NCBI GenBank assembly: GCA_028023455.1
Contig: JAQFVV010007284.1
Span: 1 to 64,000 of the forward strand
Origin: Epiperipatus broadwayi
Lineage: Eukaryota > Onychophora > Udeonychophora > Euonychophora > Peripatidae
Length of the DNA stretch: 64,000 nt
Direction of reading: 5' to 3'
The translations under genes were made by a program, and so were the position numbers. This document shows positions 47,421 to 60,433 of the stretch, in pieces. How positions within the stretch are numbered: position 1 is the first letter of the stretch; every line of letters begins with the position of its first letter. The notes below the pieces were generated by a model, which saw nothing but the letters and a program-made list of their open reading frames with translations, searched no databases and was not told where the DNA came from.

Positions 47421-49779
47421 TATGTTTATCTAGTACATATCAGTATATATATTTTAAATAATTGAATAAATCTTAAATTTTATGTAAGACTATCTGAATT
47501 GGTGTTACTTCCAATCGTACATTTTTATTACAACTGTCGTATTTCATTACGATAGTAAAATGTGGTACTGCTGTAGTTGCACGGTTTGTTTGCAGTCCTC
47601 CAAAGCATCTAATAGAGGAAGATATTTTACAAATATACATTTACTGCAGAGTAAATTGTCACCCCACCCCCTCCAAATAATATGGCAATCATAATAAAGA
47701 GTATTGCACCCGTGATTGGACTGACATCTTTTACAATCTATTCATATACTGCAGGGGTTCGGTTTATTTATTATAATTATGAAAAACCTTCGTTAATATA
47801 TATATACGGACACTGTATATATATATATATCAGCATTACTTTCGAAAACATATATATATATCACCATTAGTTTTTATACATATATGTATGTGTAAAATTC
47901 TACTGTAATTTATATATATATATATAAAGTTAAATAGAAAAAAACAACAACTTCCTACTTAATAATTTATGTAATACAAATCAGATTACCACCCACATTG
48001 ACTTAGTATAGCTCTTACATAATATACTTTTTCTATATTAGTATTAGTAAATAAAGATTATAAGAAAGAAAGATATTTTATATAACTCAGACAAAGGCTT
48101 AAGGCTCACGTATTAAATAAAAAAATATGAAAATTACTTAAAATTGTTTTATAATATATATGTATATATGCCTGAAAGTTTGTAATGGTAGTATATTCCT
48201 TAGAGTAATTCCATTATCTAGACGTAATTGTTAAATGTTTTCAGAATAATTCAATCTTATTTAAACTTTCCAAATAATAGTAAAAACATACAAATTAGTA
48301 TATTGGATAAAGAGCAAAATGTAAAAAAAAAAATTATAAAAGCTTTTCAAATGATAGAAGTGTAATAATTTATAATATTTGGAAATCCTTCATTAATCTT
48401 GCCTTTAATTAAAAAATGGGGAAATAGATAAGTATATAAAATTTCTACTGTCTGATGTCTTTTGACAGCTTAACCTTATTGATAAGAGCATCACATTAAA
48501 TTCAGTATTTACAAATCTAAAAGTCTCATGTTCAACTTACATGCTTGGTCAGGACAGCAACACCAGAAGAAGAGACGTTATGTAATATATATTAAATCAA
48601 TAGGTAATGTGATTAATTCTGTGAAGGAAAATTTCCAGGTAATATGAAATTATAATTGATATCTTAAAAAAAGCAGATGAAGTAATAGAAAATTTTTTGA
48701 ACTATATACCAAATGTTTAAATGATAAAGATGTACCAGATGATTGATACAATGCATAGTAATATTGATATTTAAAAAAGGTGATAAAAATATTAGAAAAA
48801 TAATGGCCATCTCACTCAGGAAAATGCAATATCATAGCAACATAATTAAATTAGGACTACATTCTATTCATGTATTTACATTACAAAAATTATTAATCTT
48901 ATACCATCCATGATAAGAATATTTCCACATTTAGAAGTCACTCTTAAAATAACACCTACAAACAAAACTCCTCCCTAACCTATTAAATCAATACCTAACC
49001 CAATATAACTTTCCCACAAGACAAATGCTGCTACTGGAATACATGTGTACTTCTACACACAAACACAAATCATAACTTAGACTTGCCAATGCTAGGCATT
49101 AATAATAATCAGCTAATATGTAGATTTAAATATTGGACACTCAAGCCCAATTTTTTTGATTTTCTACTCAAAATGAACATGCGATTATTACCAACATTAT
49201 ATTTCATGAGATATAATAGAAACATACTTAACATTGACTATATATGAGTTGTGCCATAGATCAAAAGTTAACCAAAAAGCATGTATTTTTTTAGTGTAAT
49301 AGCCTACAGTATTCTCGATCGTATATTACAAAATTTTATCAGAAAAAGAATGCCACTATAAGTTCAATAAGTCTCTTCCAAATGCCTGCTTTGCAGAAAT
49401 GAGAAGTACAACATTTGTACTATATGCATTATGGTGCACTTATCTTTATAATAGTAATGCAAATTTTTTTAATATTTTTAAAAACAAATTAGAGACAATA
49501 AAACAAAGAGATATAAAAATCACTCAGCAGAAATTTTCGCAGCCACATGGCCACTTGTCCATCAATGCTGTAATCTCTAGTGAGATGTATTTTCTGTTTC
49601 ATATTTTATTATAAATGTTTTTAATAATAATATAATTCAATGAATGCTATTGAAAATACTTACTATAGTATTCTTTGATTAGTTTCGTATTAATTTTTTT
49701 TTAAAACTGAAATATCTGTATATGATATATATTCCTTTATATTGAAATAGATATATATTTCCTTGAATAAAGTTTTTTC
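47421..49779. other. Non-coding AT-rich DNA with (TA)n patches
   Basis: Short (TA)n tracts near 47798-47920. No supported gene; the frame 49399-49614 shows no domain. Confidence 0.5.
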
Positions 49780-50105
49780 TAAAACTTTAAATTTAGTATT
49801 AATTATTTTTTGGAATTTTGTTTTGACACTGCTTACTGTAAGAAAATTACATACCTAAAATTAAGGTGGGCGTTGCTTGGAAAGATAGAAAATAATCTTG
49901 AACATAGATAATTCATTTTTCTCTTAAAAGTTCATTTTTTTATTTATAAAAATTTTCTTTACAAAATTATAACATTAATGTTTGTTTTTAAAAAAATTAT
50001 ATACTCGCGTATGTGTGCATTATATATATACGATACTTTTAAAATACAAGTTTAAAAATACAACTTAAAATTATAATTTTAACACTTTATTGACAGACTG
50101 ATACT
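49780..50105 (+). repeat. Dispersed repeat E, copy 1
   Basis: Direct match to 56950-57270: TTTTGTTTTGACACT, TTTACAAAATTATAACAT, TAATGTTTGTT, TATGTGTGCAT, TTTAAAAATACAACTTAAAA, and a shared end TTATTGAC..GACT. No protein recognised. It directly adjoins the 3' end of the minus-strand LINE. Confidence 0.65.
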
Positions 50106-50134
50106 TATCATGTTATATAATTTAATATAAGTGA

Positions 50135-53100
50135 TATAATGTGATGAAATATGGCTATTCCTTCATCGAAGTCAGGAATCTCTGAGCCACTATGCCCAGA
50201 AAAATCTGTTAGCCACGTTACTTTCACTTTCCATTCCCCACCCTAGGTTTTTCCCATATTTTTTTCTATCCAGCTCCATTCCATTTCCACAATATCATCT
50301 TTGTCCAATCCATGGCTTTTATATCTAGATCCCCCCCCCCCCGTATCTTTTTCCAAACCCAGCATAAAAATCAAGAACATCATTTTCTGTATAATCATTT
50401 AGTTCATAATTATTCTCTCATAATTTCATTAATTGTTCCCTTGCTGCTTGTAAGCATTTACATTCAATTAGCAGATGTGTAATATTTTCCATGTCTTCCT
50501 TACATAACTTGCAGACTAAATCATCTATATTTCTTCATTTATGTGTACATTCCCTTGTTGCTAACAATCCTGTTTCAGCCTTAAACAGTAGACCAATTTC
50601 CTTGCTATTTTAGTAAATTAAGTGATGCCTAATATTCTCTTCTATATATATTTATAGACTATTTTTACTTTTCATACTAGTTGTCCATCTTTTCAGCTCC
50701 CTATTTTTTATTAATGAATCTATTCTTTTATCTCATTCTTTGTCACTACAACACTCAACAATCCTCCTAATCCAATCATCCAAACTTTGATAAAAATATA
50801 CTAACATAAAGCCTTTATCCAAATCTGCATACCATACTACCTTTCTCACCCACCTTGTTGCCTATCCTTTACTTGTAACCCAATTAAATACTATTTTGAC
50901 TCTTTCTTTACTATCCATAAATTGCAATTTACCAAACATTTTCATTTTGTTTTTTGCATCTCTCATATAAAAATTTGACCATCCCATTTCCCCTTTAATT
51001 GCCTCCTTTACCATCCACACTTCTTGTACTTTTTCCAAATAACCACATACCCCTTTACTAACACATAATGCATCATTACCATAAGTTAACCCTGTTACTG
51101 CCACTCCCATACAATTCTAGCTACATCATATTTATTATACGAAAATACTGTTAATTTCTTTATAATCCTTTTCTTTGCTTTATTTATCAATCCCCCCCCC
51201 CCCCATTCCTCCAAGCAATTCCTCTGACTACTTAAGATGATTCCCAAATAGTTATACATATTCACTTCATTTAATTTTATATCCCCCAAGAAAAATTCTT
51301 TTTCTTCCATTTCCCCAGCATTTATCATTACTTTTGATTTTCTTCACTAAATTTGAGCTCCATCTCTTTACCCACCCTTACCTATCTTCAGCACAACTTC
51401 AATAACTTTGCTACTTTCTGTGCACAATAAAATATCAGAAAAAAAAGACCTAATATTTACACTCCCTTGCCATCTATTAATGATATCTCTACCTCTTTTC
51501 CTAGTCTTTCTGTTTCTTTCTCCATTTCTCTCAAATATAACAAAAACAAAATAGGTAACATATGGCACTCTTGTCTTAGTCCCACTCCATTTTTCACTCT
51601 GATTCTATGTTTCCTAATTTATATGTATAGTAATTATTTTTTATACAATCTCTTCGTAAAATCTACTAAAGCTCCATTCATTCCCAAATTTACTAAACTT
51701 ACCCACAATCTATTTCTATTTACTCTTTCATATGCCTTTTCTATACCTATAAAGACTATATACATAATTTCCTACCTGTATTCCTATTCATATCTATAAA
51801 TCATGTGACTACAAATAAACTATCTTCTATATGCCTATCCATTCTAAAACTTTGCATTTCTTCCACTATATTATTTTCTTCCATCGATTTTGCCATTCTT
51901 TCAGCCACCATATATGTAACTTTCTATAATACCAACATTACCACTATCAGTTTAGAATTGTTTACCTTTCCTTTAACTAATATATATCCATCCCTAACAA
52001 ACTCTTCCATAATTTCTTTTACTTTTATTTTATATTTTTCTAACTTATTATCATTCACTCTCCATGCACATCTTTCACTACTCTTTTTACTTTTATTATG
52101 ATTATTTTCTATCACCTTACTAACCATTTCTATTATAAAAAAATTATGGTCATTCTTACATACTCTTCTTCATTATCAAACATTTTAATTTTCAGTACTT
52201 TATTCATTCCCTCTTTATTTACTAATACATAATCTATTGTATGAAATATATTATTTCTAGACGATGTGTATTGACCTTCATAAATATTTGATGAATTCCC
52301 AATTATCAAATTCACTCTCTGACAAAAAATTTTCAAAAGCTGTCCATTCTTCAATATGTTCACTCATGTCTCTATAACCATTATTTTTTCCCCCTTTTTT
52401 TTGAAACTCTGTACATCCTTAAATAAGTTTCCACTCCATTATCATTTGACTATTTCCAGTGGTCATATACACTATAGCCACCATCCATTCTTTTTTTCCT
52501 AATCTTATTTCAAACCACAAATGTTCTTGACACTTTACAGTATTTAAATATTTTTTGACATAACTCCTATACCATCACCCCTTTTTTTGCTTTTCTATTT
52601 ATACTTTGCTATATCAAATTTTTGAGGGTAGGTTCTTTTTCATCTCTTTGATGTGGTTCCACTACTGCTAATATCCCATTTCCTTTGCTGCTTTATTTAA
52701 TTCCAACCACTTTTCTGGTCTCCTACCACTTTACATATTCAAATATTCAATTTTAATAATTTTTTATTTCTTACTACCCTTTTATAAATTATTTTGGCTC
52801 TTTTCTATTATATTTGTAATTAGTTTATTTTATCATTAGTTTTACAGACCCATTCTCTTTCCAAATCTATATTTACACTTGGATCAGCTGTCCTTTGTTT
52901 ACTTCTTACATGGCATCCATTCTGTTCATTCGTAAGCTTCTTTTTGATAATACCATAATTTAAAACCCTACCTTTTTTTACACATTTTCGAAACTATACT
53001 ATTTTTCATAAATCAAACCCCTTCTTTGTTTTGCTAAATGCAATCCATTTTTACTGTATAACTCCCTCTTACTAATAAAAAAACACCACACATCCACAAA

Positions 53101-53970
53101 CATAACATTCTTTGTAACACATATTTCTTTCAATCTCTATCTAACATATACCTATTGTCGAATCTTTGTTGTGATCATACTACTCCTACTCTTCCTTTAC
53201 CCTTATTTAAACTACTAATCAATTCTTTATACTCATCCATAACTCTCTCCAATGGCTCTGATAAATTATTTGTCCCCACCATAACATAAACATCTCCAAT
53301 CCCCTGTTTATTTACCTTATCTGTAACATCTCTAATTTTAACTCCAGGCAAACACACTCTTACATACCTATTTCTATTTTCCCTTACAATTACATTTCCA
53401 CATCCTCTAATTTGTGAGTCCCCTATCAAGACTCTCAAAGTTTACTTTTCCTAATTCATCTGTAACATTCCCTTTAGCCTTCTGAATTTCCTTTACTTAT
53501 TTTTTATCATTTCTATTCATTAATTCCTTAATCTGCTCACATTTTGTCTCTAACACTTTTAATTTTACTTCTGTATCATTTACAGTTTCTTTATTATTAT
53601 TTGCCTAGCTATCCCCATTGCACTACTTATTTTGTCATCTATATCTCTCATCACTCTACAAAATATATACTCTATTCTATCATCTTTATCTACATTTTCC
53701 TGACACTCTTTTTAAATTATCTACACTTAAAAACTAGTTTTTTCACTATTAAAACACATTTATATATGATCTACACAACCATATAACTTTTATATCCTTT
53801 CTATTCTTATTTAAGCACTTTAAATGAAAAACCTTATCATGTACTTTATACACTACCAAAACACACCTAGTTTCCTTCTGACCATTATACATACATTATG
53901 GGATACAAATGCAATCCATATTTTCTTTATTTTTCCAATTCTCCATATTTAGCAAATTCTCCAATTAGTA
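50135..53970 (-). mobile_element. LINE family 1, near full-length but degenerate
   Basis: Minus strand from about 53970 down: an ORF1 region with a PHD-like CxC..C..FHLKC..WLC segment (about 53930-53770), a coiled coil (VNDTEVKLKVLETKCEQIKE near 53580-53520) and an SGNH esterase (53438-53175). Then ORF2: AP endonuclease remains (SSNIYEGQYTSSRNNIFHTI, DYVLVNKEGMNKVLKIK, 52363-52130), a linker (51924-52127), and an RT now mostly read as scattered matches. A region after the FADD box reads EEKEFFLGDIKLNEVNMYNY (51328-51095). The C-terminus (50862-51110, LTYGNDALCVSKGV) parallels 36180 of the plus copy. The 3' UTR ends near 50135. Many stops and frameshifts. Confidence 0.82.
53175..53438 (-). pseudogene. 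ORF1 esterase (SGNH hydrolase-like) domain of LINE family 1
   Basis: VLIGDSQIRGCG is the GDS block with the catalytic Ser, CLPGVKIRDVTDKV the second block, and VYVMVGTNNL the GxN block. Esterase domains of this type occur in ORF1 of CR1- and L2-like LINEs. 88 codons remain open; the catalytic Asp/His block near the C-terminus is not visible. Confidence 0.75.
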
Positions 53971-54195
53971 ATGTTTCCCAGTGCAAGCCCTAGTAATAAA
54001 TGCACATAATAAGGCCCCTGCACAAAATCCCAATTTACTGCTTGTGGCTTTCATTAGTTGGAATATTTAATGAGTAAGCACTAAATAGAGATTTTAAGCA
54101 AAAGCCTCCTGCACTCATTTATTAGTAAGGCACAAACTAGGTGGCATCACTGTATAGAGTTTTTACAGTCTTGACAGTTTGTGCAAACCTAGGAA
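53971..54195. repeat. Decayed family A foldback fragment
   Basis: TAATGAGTAAGCACTAAATA, AAAAGCCTCCTGCACTCATT and GGTGGCATCACTGTATAGAG follow family A order on plus. The left part (CTTGTGGCTTTCATTAGT) is the inverted hammerhead neighbourhood. It abuts the 5' end of LINE family 1. Confidence 0.5.
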
Positions 54196-54334
54196 ATGGT
54201 GTTAATAAATTTAAACAACAAAATTAAAAAAGTAACTAAAGATAAACAAGTAACAGAACAATTAAATGGATTATAACTCTAAAGTTCATAAAAAGTTCAG
54301 ACACATAGAAATGACAGAAGCAGAAGTATGATCT

Positions 54335-54545
54335 GAGAACTCTGAGCTCCAGAATTAGTTATCCTACTATTACATTGAGTGATGCATAATGAAATAATTG
54401 AATGGCTATATTTTTCAGGAGTTCATAAGAAATTGGAACTCCAGAATTGTTACAAATTGACTACAAAGCATTAATCTTGAGCTCCAAAATCCATTACTCT
54501 ATTATAGCACTAATTAATGTAGAACAACATGATAATAAGAATTAT
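54335..54545 (+). repeat. Imperfect tandem, about 134-bp period
   Basis: TGAGCTCCAGAATTAGTTAT at 54344 and TGAGCTCCAAAATCCATTAC at 54478, each followed by TACTATTA/TCTATTAT and an ATTGAGTG/CTAATTAATG block. Confidence 0.4.
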
Positions 54546-56949
54546 TTGATTGCAAAATGATTAAATCATAAAATTTATATATATTATCAAACAGAAGCAT
54601 TTTGTAGGTTTATAGATTGAAATGCTAGAAATTTAATAGAAATTATCTGTATTTTTATATTCTTCCAGCGATGATATAATGAAGCAAAGCACCAGCAGGA
54701 AACAAACATTGCAAATCAAAATTACATCATCTAGTAATTGGATTTTACCAAAATATCCCATGTCAAAAGTGAACTTTCTTCCAACTTTAGTATCCATGTT
54801 TTTCTAAAGATTGTACAACCAAAATTTTTTTTTATAAAAATATACCAACAATTCCTATTATATCATTTAAATCTTTATACATGTGAAAATCTTCTGGTTG
54901 AATTCTGTAGTATCGTATAAGAGAATCTTATTTAATTATAAAAATTGTTTAGAAAATTAAATATTTACACATATATGTATTATTGTGTGTTTTCTTGTAA
55001 AAACTTGGATATTAAGTAAAAAGCAAATTCACTCCTGATTTACTGCATTTCAGATAAATGAACTTAGGAAATTATAGCATTTCAGCCCACAATATCCGCT
55101 TTCAATTGTTGTTTCAATTCATTATATCATAGGAAAAAAAATTCCCATTAAATTTTTGCCATTTCAATGTAGTTCTATATTATTAATAAATGACTACTAT
55201 AAATATGCTGTATAAATTGCATGTTTTCATTTCCTGTAAATGTGTTGAAATGTTTGTTATATCTGGAAATGAGGGTACTATGGTATCATTTCAATAATGG
55301 AAGTATAAGTGGAACTCTGTGGAGCTATCAGAAACAAAATCTTGTCAATCTTGTCAAGCTAAGAAGAGAAGACCTTAATAATAGAAAATTTATAGAAGCA
55401 TGATAACTTATAATAGGATTAAGCAATTGAATATATATATATATATTTGTACAAGTATCTGCTTATATTTTTTACATCTATTGTCTTTCTTTTCACTTTT
55501 CATTTATGAATACAGTTGCAAGGGTATATATGAATATATATGTATTAGTGTGTGTGACAAAAATAAATCACTATATTTGGATATTAGTAAGAATAATTAT
55601 GATTACAGTGCTCATCACTGAAAATGCATCAACTTAAACAGTAATAGTAGTGGTTTTTCTTCTCTTTTTTATTGGATACATCATAAAGTATAGCTACTTA
55701 TATATGTTTCAATTTCATTACGTTTATATTAATGAAAGTTTTCATAATTAATATACATGTAATCTATTAGATTATTTATTTATGCCCTCCATATAAGTTC
55801 ACAAAAACCTACACTCCCACGTAGAACAATATCCAATGAATAATCAACTAAACCTCCTAAATCAGGACAAGTGTTTCTGTATTCAAATCTGATATTATAC
55901 ATTTGATTGGGATATCAATGAGATAATGTTAAACATGGCAACTCAGTGTCCATTCAAATAGACTTGCAACACTCAATTTGATATTAAAGTTTGAATGTGA
56001 ATTGTAGCAATAATTTAACTTAAAGCTTTCTTTGCATCTCAGTTCTCAACTCACCTCCCAAGCAGTTGATAACGTCAGTTTGGATTGATAGAAACACATG
56101 CCCTACAAGAGATTCAGTTGATACTTTATCAAACACTACCATATACAAGACTAAAAACCTTCCATAAACTTATATAGCAACTGTAAATAAATAATGTTAA
56201 TAGGCTACATATTTATAGAGTATTTAATATATATAAACATTAGAATAATCATCTTTCTAAAAACTGTTAGTTAAATCAGTGTACCAGTAAATGGTCATTT
56301 AATTAGACATATCAAAAAATTTCAACTGTTCCCTCTCCAATCATATAAAAGAATGAAACTTTCACGTTCTTTTTAAATTTAATAATCTTAAAATTATAAT
56401 CATTTGATCTCTCATCTGTTCATTGAGTTCCCTCACAATTAATTTTATTTTTCAATATAAATTTCTCCTACCCTATTATTATTTTTCTATTGGTTCTGCT
56501 GGATGAAGACTTCATGCATTAAAGGATCCATAGACTCTGAACTTATTTTCCAAGATAAATATGCTCTGACTAAGGAAAAACTTTTTATATTGATGTTGTA
56601 CAGGATTAGACATGTTTTCTATGGCCAAATAACTTTCTCTGCAAATTAATAGTATTTTTTTTCCACTCATAATTATGGGCACAGCAAACCACATCTCACC
56701 AAGTAACTGCTGGAAAGTACTGATGTTACTTGGAATTAGTTGATTGACAACAGGTGGGAAGGTCTGGAAACATTTGATAATGAAAAGCAAGTGACATCTG
56801 GAAACGTTTTATCCTACAGAGCAGGTGAATAATAATTCACATTGAATTTTGGCGCTTTTATGTTTCCAGTCACATTGGTCTGTTTTTCTTAGAAATTGCC
56901 AGAACTAGGCTTTAATTAAAAATAACATTAGATAATCTAGCACTTCTAA
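54546..56949. other. Non-coding DNA with one unassigned ORF
   Basis: AT-rich sequence. The minus-strand frame at 56512-56790 is listed separately; nothing else is recognised. Confidence 0.5.
56512..56790 (-). other. Unassigned 92-codon open frame
   Basis: FPPVVNQLIPSNISTFQQLL, GEMWFAVPIIMSGKKILLI, SQSIFILENKFRVYGSF: the composition looks protein-like (few Lys/Asn/Ile homopolymers), but no family was recognised. It starts and ends inside an intron of the minus-strand gene. Could be a fragment of a transposon ORF; chance is possible. Confidence 0.25.
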
Positions 56950-57270
56950 CACTAATTAAATTTAGTACTAATTACCTTTTGGAAATTTGTTTTGACACTT
57001 ATATACCTAAATTACATCCCTAAGATTAAAGTAATTAAAAAATAAGATTCCTTTCACTGGGCACTGTCTGGAGAGAGAGAAAATAATCTCCTATACAGAT
57101 ATTTTTTCTTTTTAATTTGCTTTACAAAATTATAACATCAATGTTTGTTAAAAAAAAACATTATATACTCATGTATGTGTGCATAATATACATATGATCA
57201 CACTTTTTTAAATATGAGTTTAAAAATACAACTTAAAATTATAAATTTAACCCTTTATTGACTGACTAAT
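56950..57270 (+). repeat. Dispersed repeat E, copy 2
   Basis: See 49780-50105. This copy ends 40 bp before the LTR element at 57311. Confidence 0.65.
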
Positions 57271-57310
57271 ACATAATTTGAGACACATCAAAGTGTATCT
57301 ATATATATAT

Positions 57311-57912
57311 ATTATGATGGTCAGGGAAGAAATGGAGTCTTACCGTATCTGCCGTACAGGGTATCTCGAGGCTATTCGAACCTAGAAAATGTATAGTTTA
57401 GGCAGATACTTATTGTTAAGATCCAATTTTATTTTATTATTGACTGTTAGCCCATGCCACTAGCTGAAGGAGTAGATGAGATTTAATAAATTCTTAAACA
57501 TTTTAATATTAAAAAAAAAAATTAAATAAGCCACTGCCAGTAATAACACACAAAAAACATTTATTGACACACACATATATATATATTTAAAATTGAGGAA
57601 TAACTTGATCTCGTTTAGATTTTAAATTTAAATTATTATTTTATACTTTAGTTAAAACTCTGCACAGATGAACAGTTTATAAAAGTTTGTTTTATAATGT
57701 TAAATATAGATAGGCTACATAGATTACTCAGTTAAAACTTTTCAAAAACAATCATTCAACCTCAGGTCAAAGGTTCACAGCCAAACCAATGCTTGCTTCC
57801 TGCTATACAGTCACAACTAATGCAATATGAAGATGCTAGCATAAACCATGCTGACAGGAATGTGTATCTGCAGCATGATATTATTTAAAGAGAAATGATC
57901 ATCGCCAGTACA
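57311..57912 (-). repeat. 3' LTR of the remnant
   Basis: See the 5' LTR. It differs by scattered substitutions, so the insertion is old. Confidence 0.78.
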
Positions 57913-58620
57913 GGAATGTGGTCTGTGTGGCAAAGGAAATCAGTTGGAATATATATATATATATATTGAAGATGCTCTGTAATGATGAATTACAGTCTTG
58001 GTCATCTTACTATTAAAACCCAGAGTAAAAAGGAAATCAATGGTTTGGGAAAATACATCCATGCCCATTGTAACATGATGACTACACCTTTTAATCATGC
58101 ATTCATTTGGACACACTTGCCCTGTATGCTAACACACTTCACATTACATTGATATAAACACCCATATATCCGTCTACCAACATCAACTCAACTATAAAAT
58201 AAATAGCCTGAAATTAAACCCCTTTAAAATAAACATTAATGAATCTATGCAGCCATCTACACCCAACTTAAATTTAATACATTTTAAAAATTTAGTTAAT
58301 AAATACAAAAATAAATAAAAATGAAAAATGGAAATAATTAGCAAACATAATTGATTTAGAAATCTTTAAGTCAGATAAGAGTTCATACTTATTAATGAGG
58401 TTTTAACTAATTGCAAGTTTGTAAAAGTTCTTATTAGATAAAAGAGTTCATACTTTCCAACTTTCCAAGAGAGGTATGAAGTCTATCTTGTCCATGATGC
58501 ATCACCCTCATCCAACTGAAGTCCATTTAATATTTCTGGGAAAACTGGTCAGTTGTTTGCTTCCATTCAATACTCATTAGTTTGGAGGCTGCCTCAGTTG
58601 GTGTATAACAGGAAATTAAA

Positions 58621-58658
58621 TCTATTGCAGACTCCTAAATTGGGGAGTCTGCAATAGA
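58621..58658. repeat. Perfect 15-bp hairpin inside the LTR element
   Basis: TCTATTGCAGACTCC, loop of eight, GGAGTCTGCAATAGA. Lies 112 bp downstream of the primer-binding site in element orientation. Confidence 0.8.
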
Positions 58659-58769
58659 GCTAGATTAATAGTCAGATTTTTTTTAATAACACACAAAAAA
58701 TATACTCATTTCAGAAAAAAAAATGTTACTGGCTTAAATCTTTTATAACTCACTACTCATGGTTATAAT

Positions 58770-58793
58770 GTATCGACCCCACATTGGGTGCCA
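58770..58793 (-). promoter_or_regulatory. Primer-binding site, tRNA-Lys-like
   Basis: Minus-strand TGGCACCCAATGTGGGGTCG immediately follows the LTR end. The complement matches the 3' end of tRNA-Lys1,2 at most positions (the usual form has GCGCC and ACGTG). Confidence 0.65.
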
Positions 58794-59423
58794 ATTATAA
58801 TGGTTGGAGAGATTTGTAGACTTGCCGTATCTGCCGTACAGGTACCACTAGACAGCTTGGACCTAGAACATTTATATAGTAGGCAGATACTTATTGTTAA
58901 GATCCAATTTTATTTAATTAACCATTATCCCATGCCACTAACTCAAGGAGTAGCTGAGATTTATAATAAATTCTTACACATTTTAATATTTAAAAAAATA
59001 AAATAAGCCACTGCCAGTAATAATACACAAAAAACATTTATTGACACACATATATGTATATTTAAAATTGAGGAATAAATTGATATTGTTTAAATTTTAA
59101 ATTTAAATTATACTGATCTTGTTTAAATTTTAAATTTAAATTATTATTTTATACTTTAATTAAAAGTCCACACAGATGGACAGTTTATAAAAGTTTGTTT
59201 TATAATGTTGAGTACAGATAGGCTACATAGATTACTCAGTTAAAAACATTTCAAAAACAATCATTCAACCTCAGGCCAAAGATTTGCAGCCAAACGAATG
59301 CTTGCTCCCTGATATACAGACACAACCAATGCAATACAAAGATGCTAGCATAAACCATGCTGACAGGAATGTGCATCTGCAGCATGATATTATTTAAAGA
59401 GAAATGATTTTCTTCACCGGACA
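58794..59423 (-). repeat. 5' LTR of the remnant
   Basis: Shares with the other LTR: CCGTATCTGCCGTACAGG, GGCAGATACTTATTGTTAAG, AGCCACTGCCAGTAATAA, ACCTCAGG.CAAAG.TT, GCTAGCATAAACCATGCTGA and CAGCATGATATTATTTAAAG. An internal duplication (GTTTAAATTTTAAATTTAAA at about 59088 and 59119) accounts for most of the length difference. Confidence 0.78.
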
Positions 59424-59744
59424 GATGCACATTCTTGTATATAGTTGTCTCTAAAGTTGTTTATGTTTACATATTCAATTCAGTGAGAAAGTATATGAGA
59501 AAAAAACATAATAGTTTAAAAAAAGTAATCATCAAGTGAAATATATCTCCTCATTTTTATATAATAAAATCCATACATTTAATTTAATATAAAGTTTGAT
59601 TCTTTTATTAGTAAAATATGTTCTAATATCATATGAAATATAGTTCTATAAATAAATAAACAAACAAATAAGAGATTAATTTGATTTTTATATTAGCATA
59701 TAGAAAACTTTGTGTCCTTGAATCAAAGTGTATATTTGTATATA

Positions 59745-59895
59745 AAATGCAAACACGTTTGTTTAATTATATGTTAGACTATTTCCATCATCTAATATTA
59801 ATTATTAAATATTTTTAGACAAATTAAAACTTTATTTACATTTTTTAAATAAATTCATCTATTAGTAATAGCATATATATTAGTATATAATGCAA
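59745..59895 (+). repeat. Dispersed repeat D, copy 2
   Basis: See 26090-26240. Confidence 0.5.
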
Positions 59896-59964
59896 TATTA
59901 TAAGCAATATTTCTCTATTCTCTTCTTCAGGTAATATTGGCCTGAGCAGGTATGGTACTAGCAA

Positions 59965-60040
59965 GGGAAATTGAACCTGGAACTTTCCCCAACCAACAAG
60001 GCTATTCTGTCAAAGACAATAGACAGCAGAAATTTTATAC
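59965..60040 (-). repeat. tRNA-like segment
   Basis: Minus strand GACAGAATAGCCTTGTTGG then CCAGGTTCAATTTCC (B box-like). Weak A box. Close to, but not overlapping, the GTPase exon. Confidence 0.35.
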
Positions 60041-60433
60041 ACTTATTTATGAGGATTCTCCTGATTTCTCCATTTTCTTCTTAAGGGCAACATTATTAAG
60101 AAGTTTCAAACATTATAAATTATTACATTAAATTGATTTATGGGGTTGTTTGCCATTATCATTTGAGCAGTGAATAATAGTCACAAGTATAGTCAGTCCA
60201 GCAACACTCAAAGATGAAAGGAGACTAATATCATGTGTGCTGTTATTAACAACTGAAGGTATTGGAAAAAACTGAATAAATTTTGAATTTTCTGAAAACA
60301 TCTAACAATTAATATTAGATGACAGAACATTTATTTACATTTACAATACCATCATTACGAACTTTCAGACAAATACATGTGTTTAAATTTATTTACAATC
60401 TTATATTTATATATTTATAACTTTAAATATTAC

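Larger units (their letters stand above)
57311..59423 (-). mobile_element. LTR retrotransposon remnant, deleted interior
   Basis: Two direct repeats of about 600-630 bp (57311-57912 and 58794-59423) flank only 881 bp without a recognisable gag or pol. In minus orientation each LTR begins TGT and ends ..ACCAT(T/C)ATAAT. Directly after the 5' LTR is TGGCACCCAATGTGGGGTCG, a primer-binding site resembling the one complementary to tRNA-Lys1,2 with C-to-T-type changes. Non-autonomous or internally deleted. No target-site duplication found. Confidence 0.78.

Noticed and set aside
51467-52101. Plus-strand frames of 98-110 codons
   Set aside because: Antisense of LINE family 1 on minus; no independent motif.
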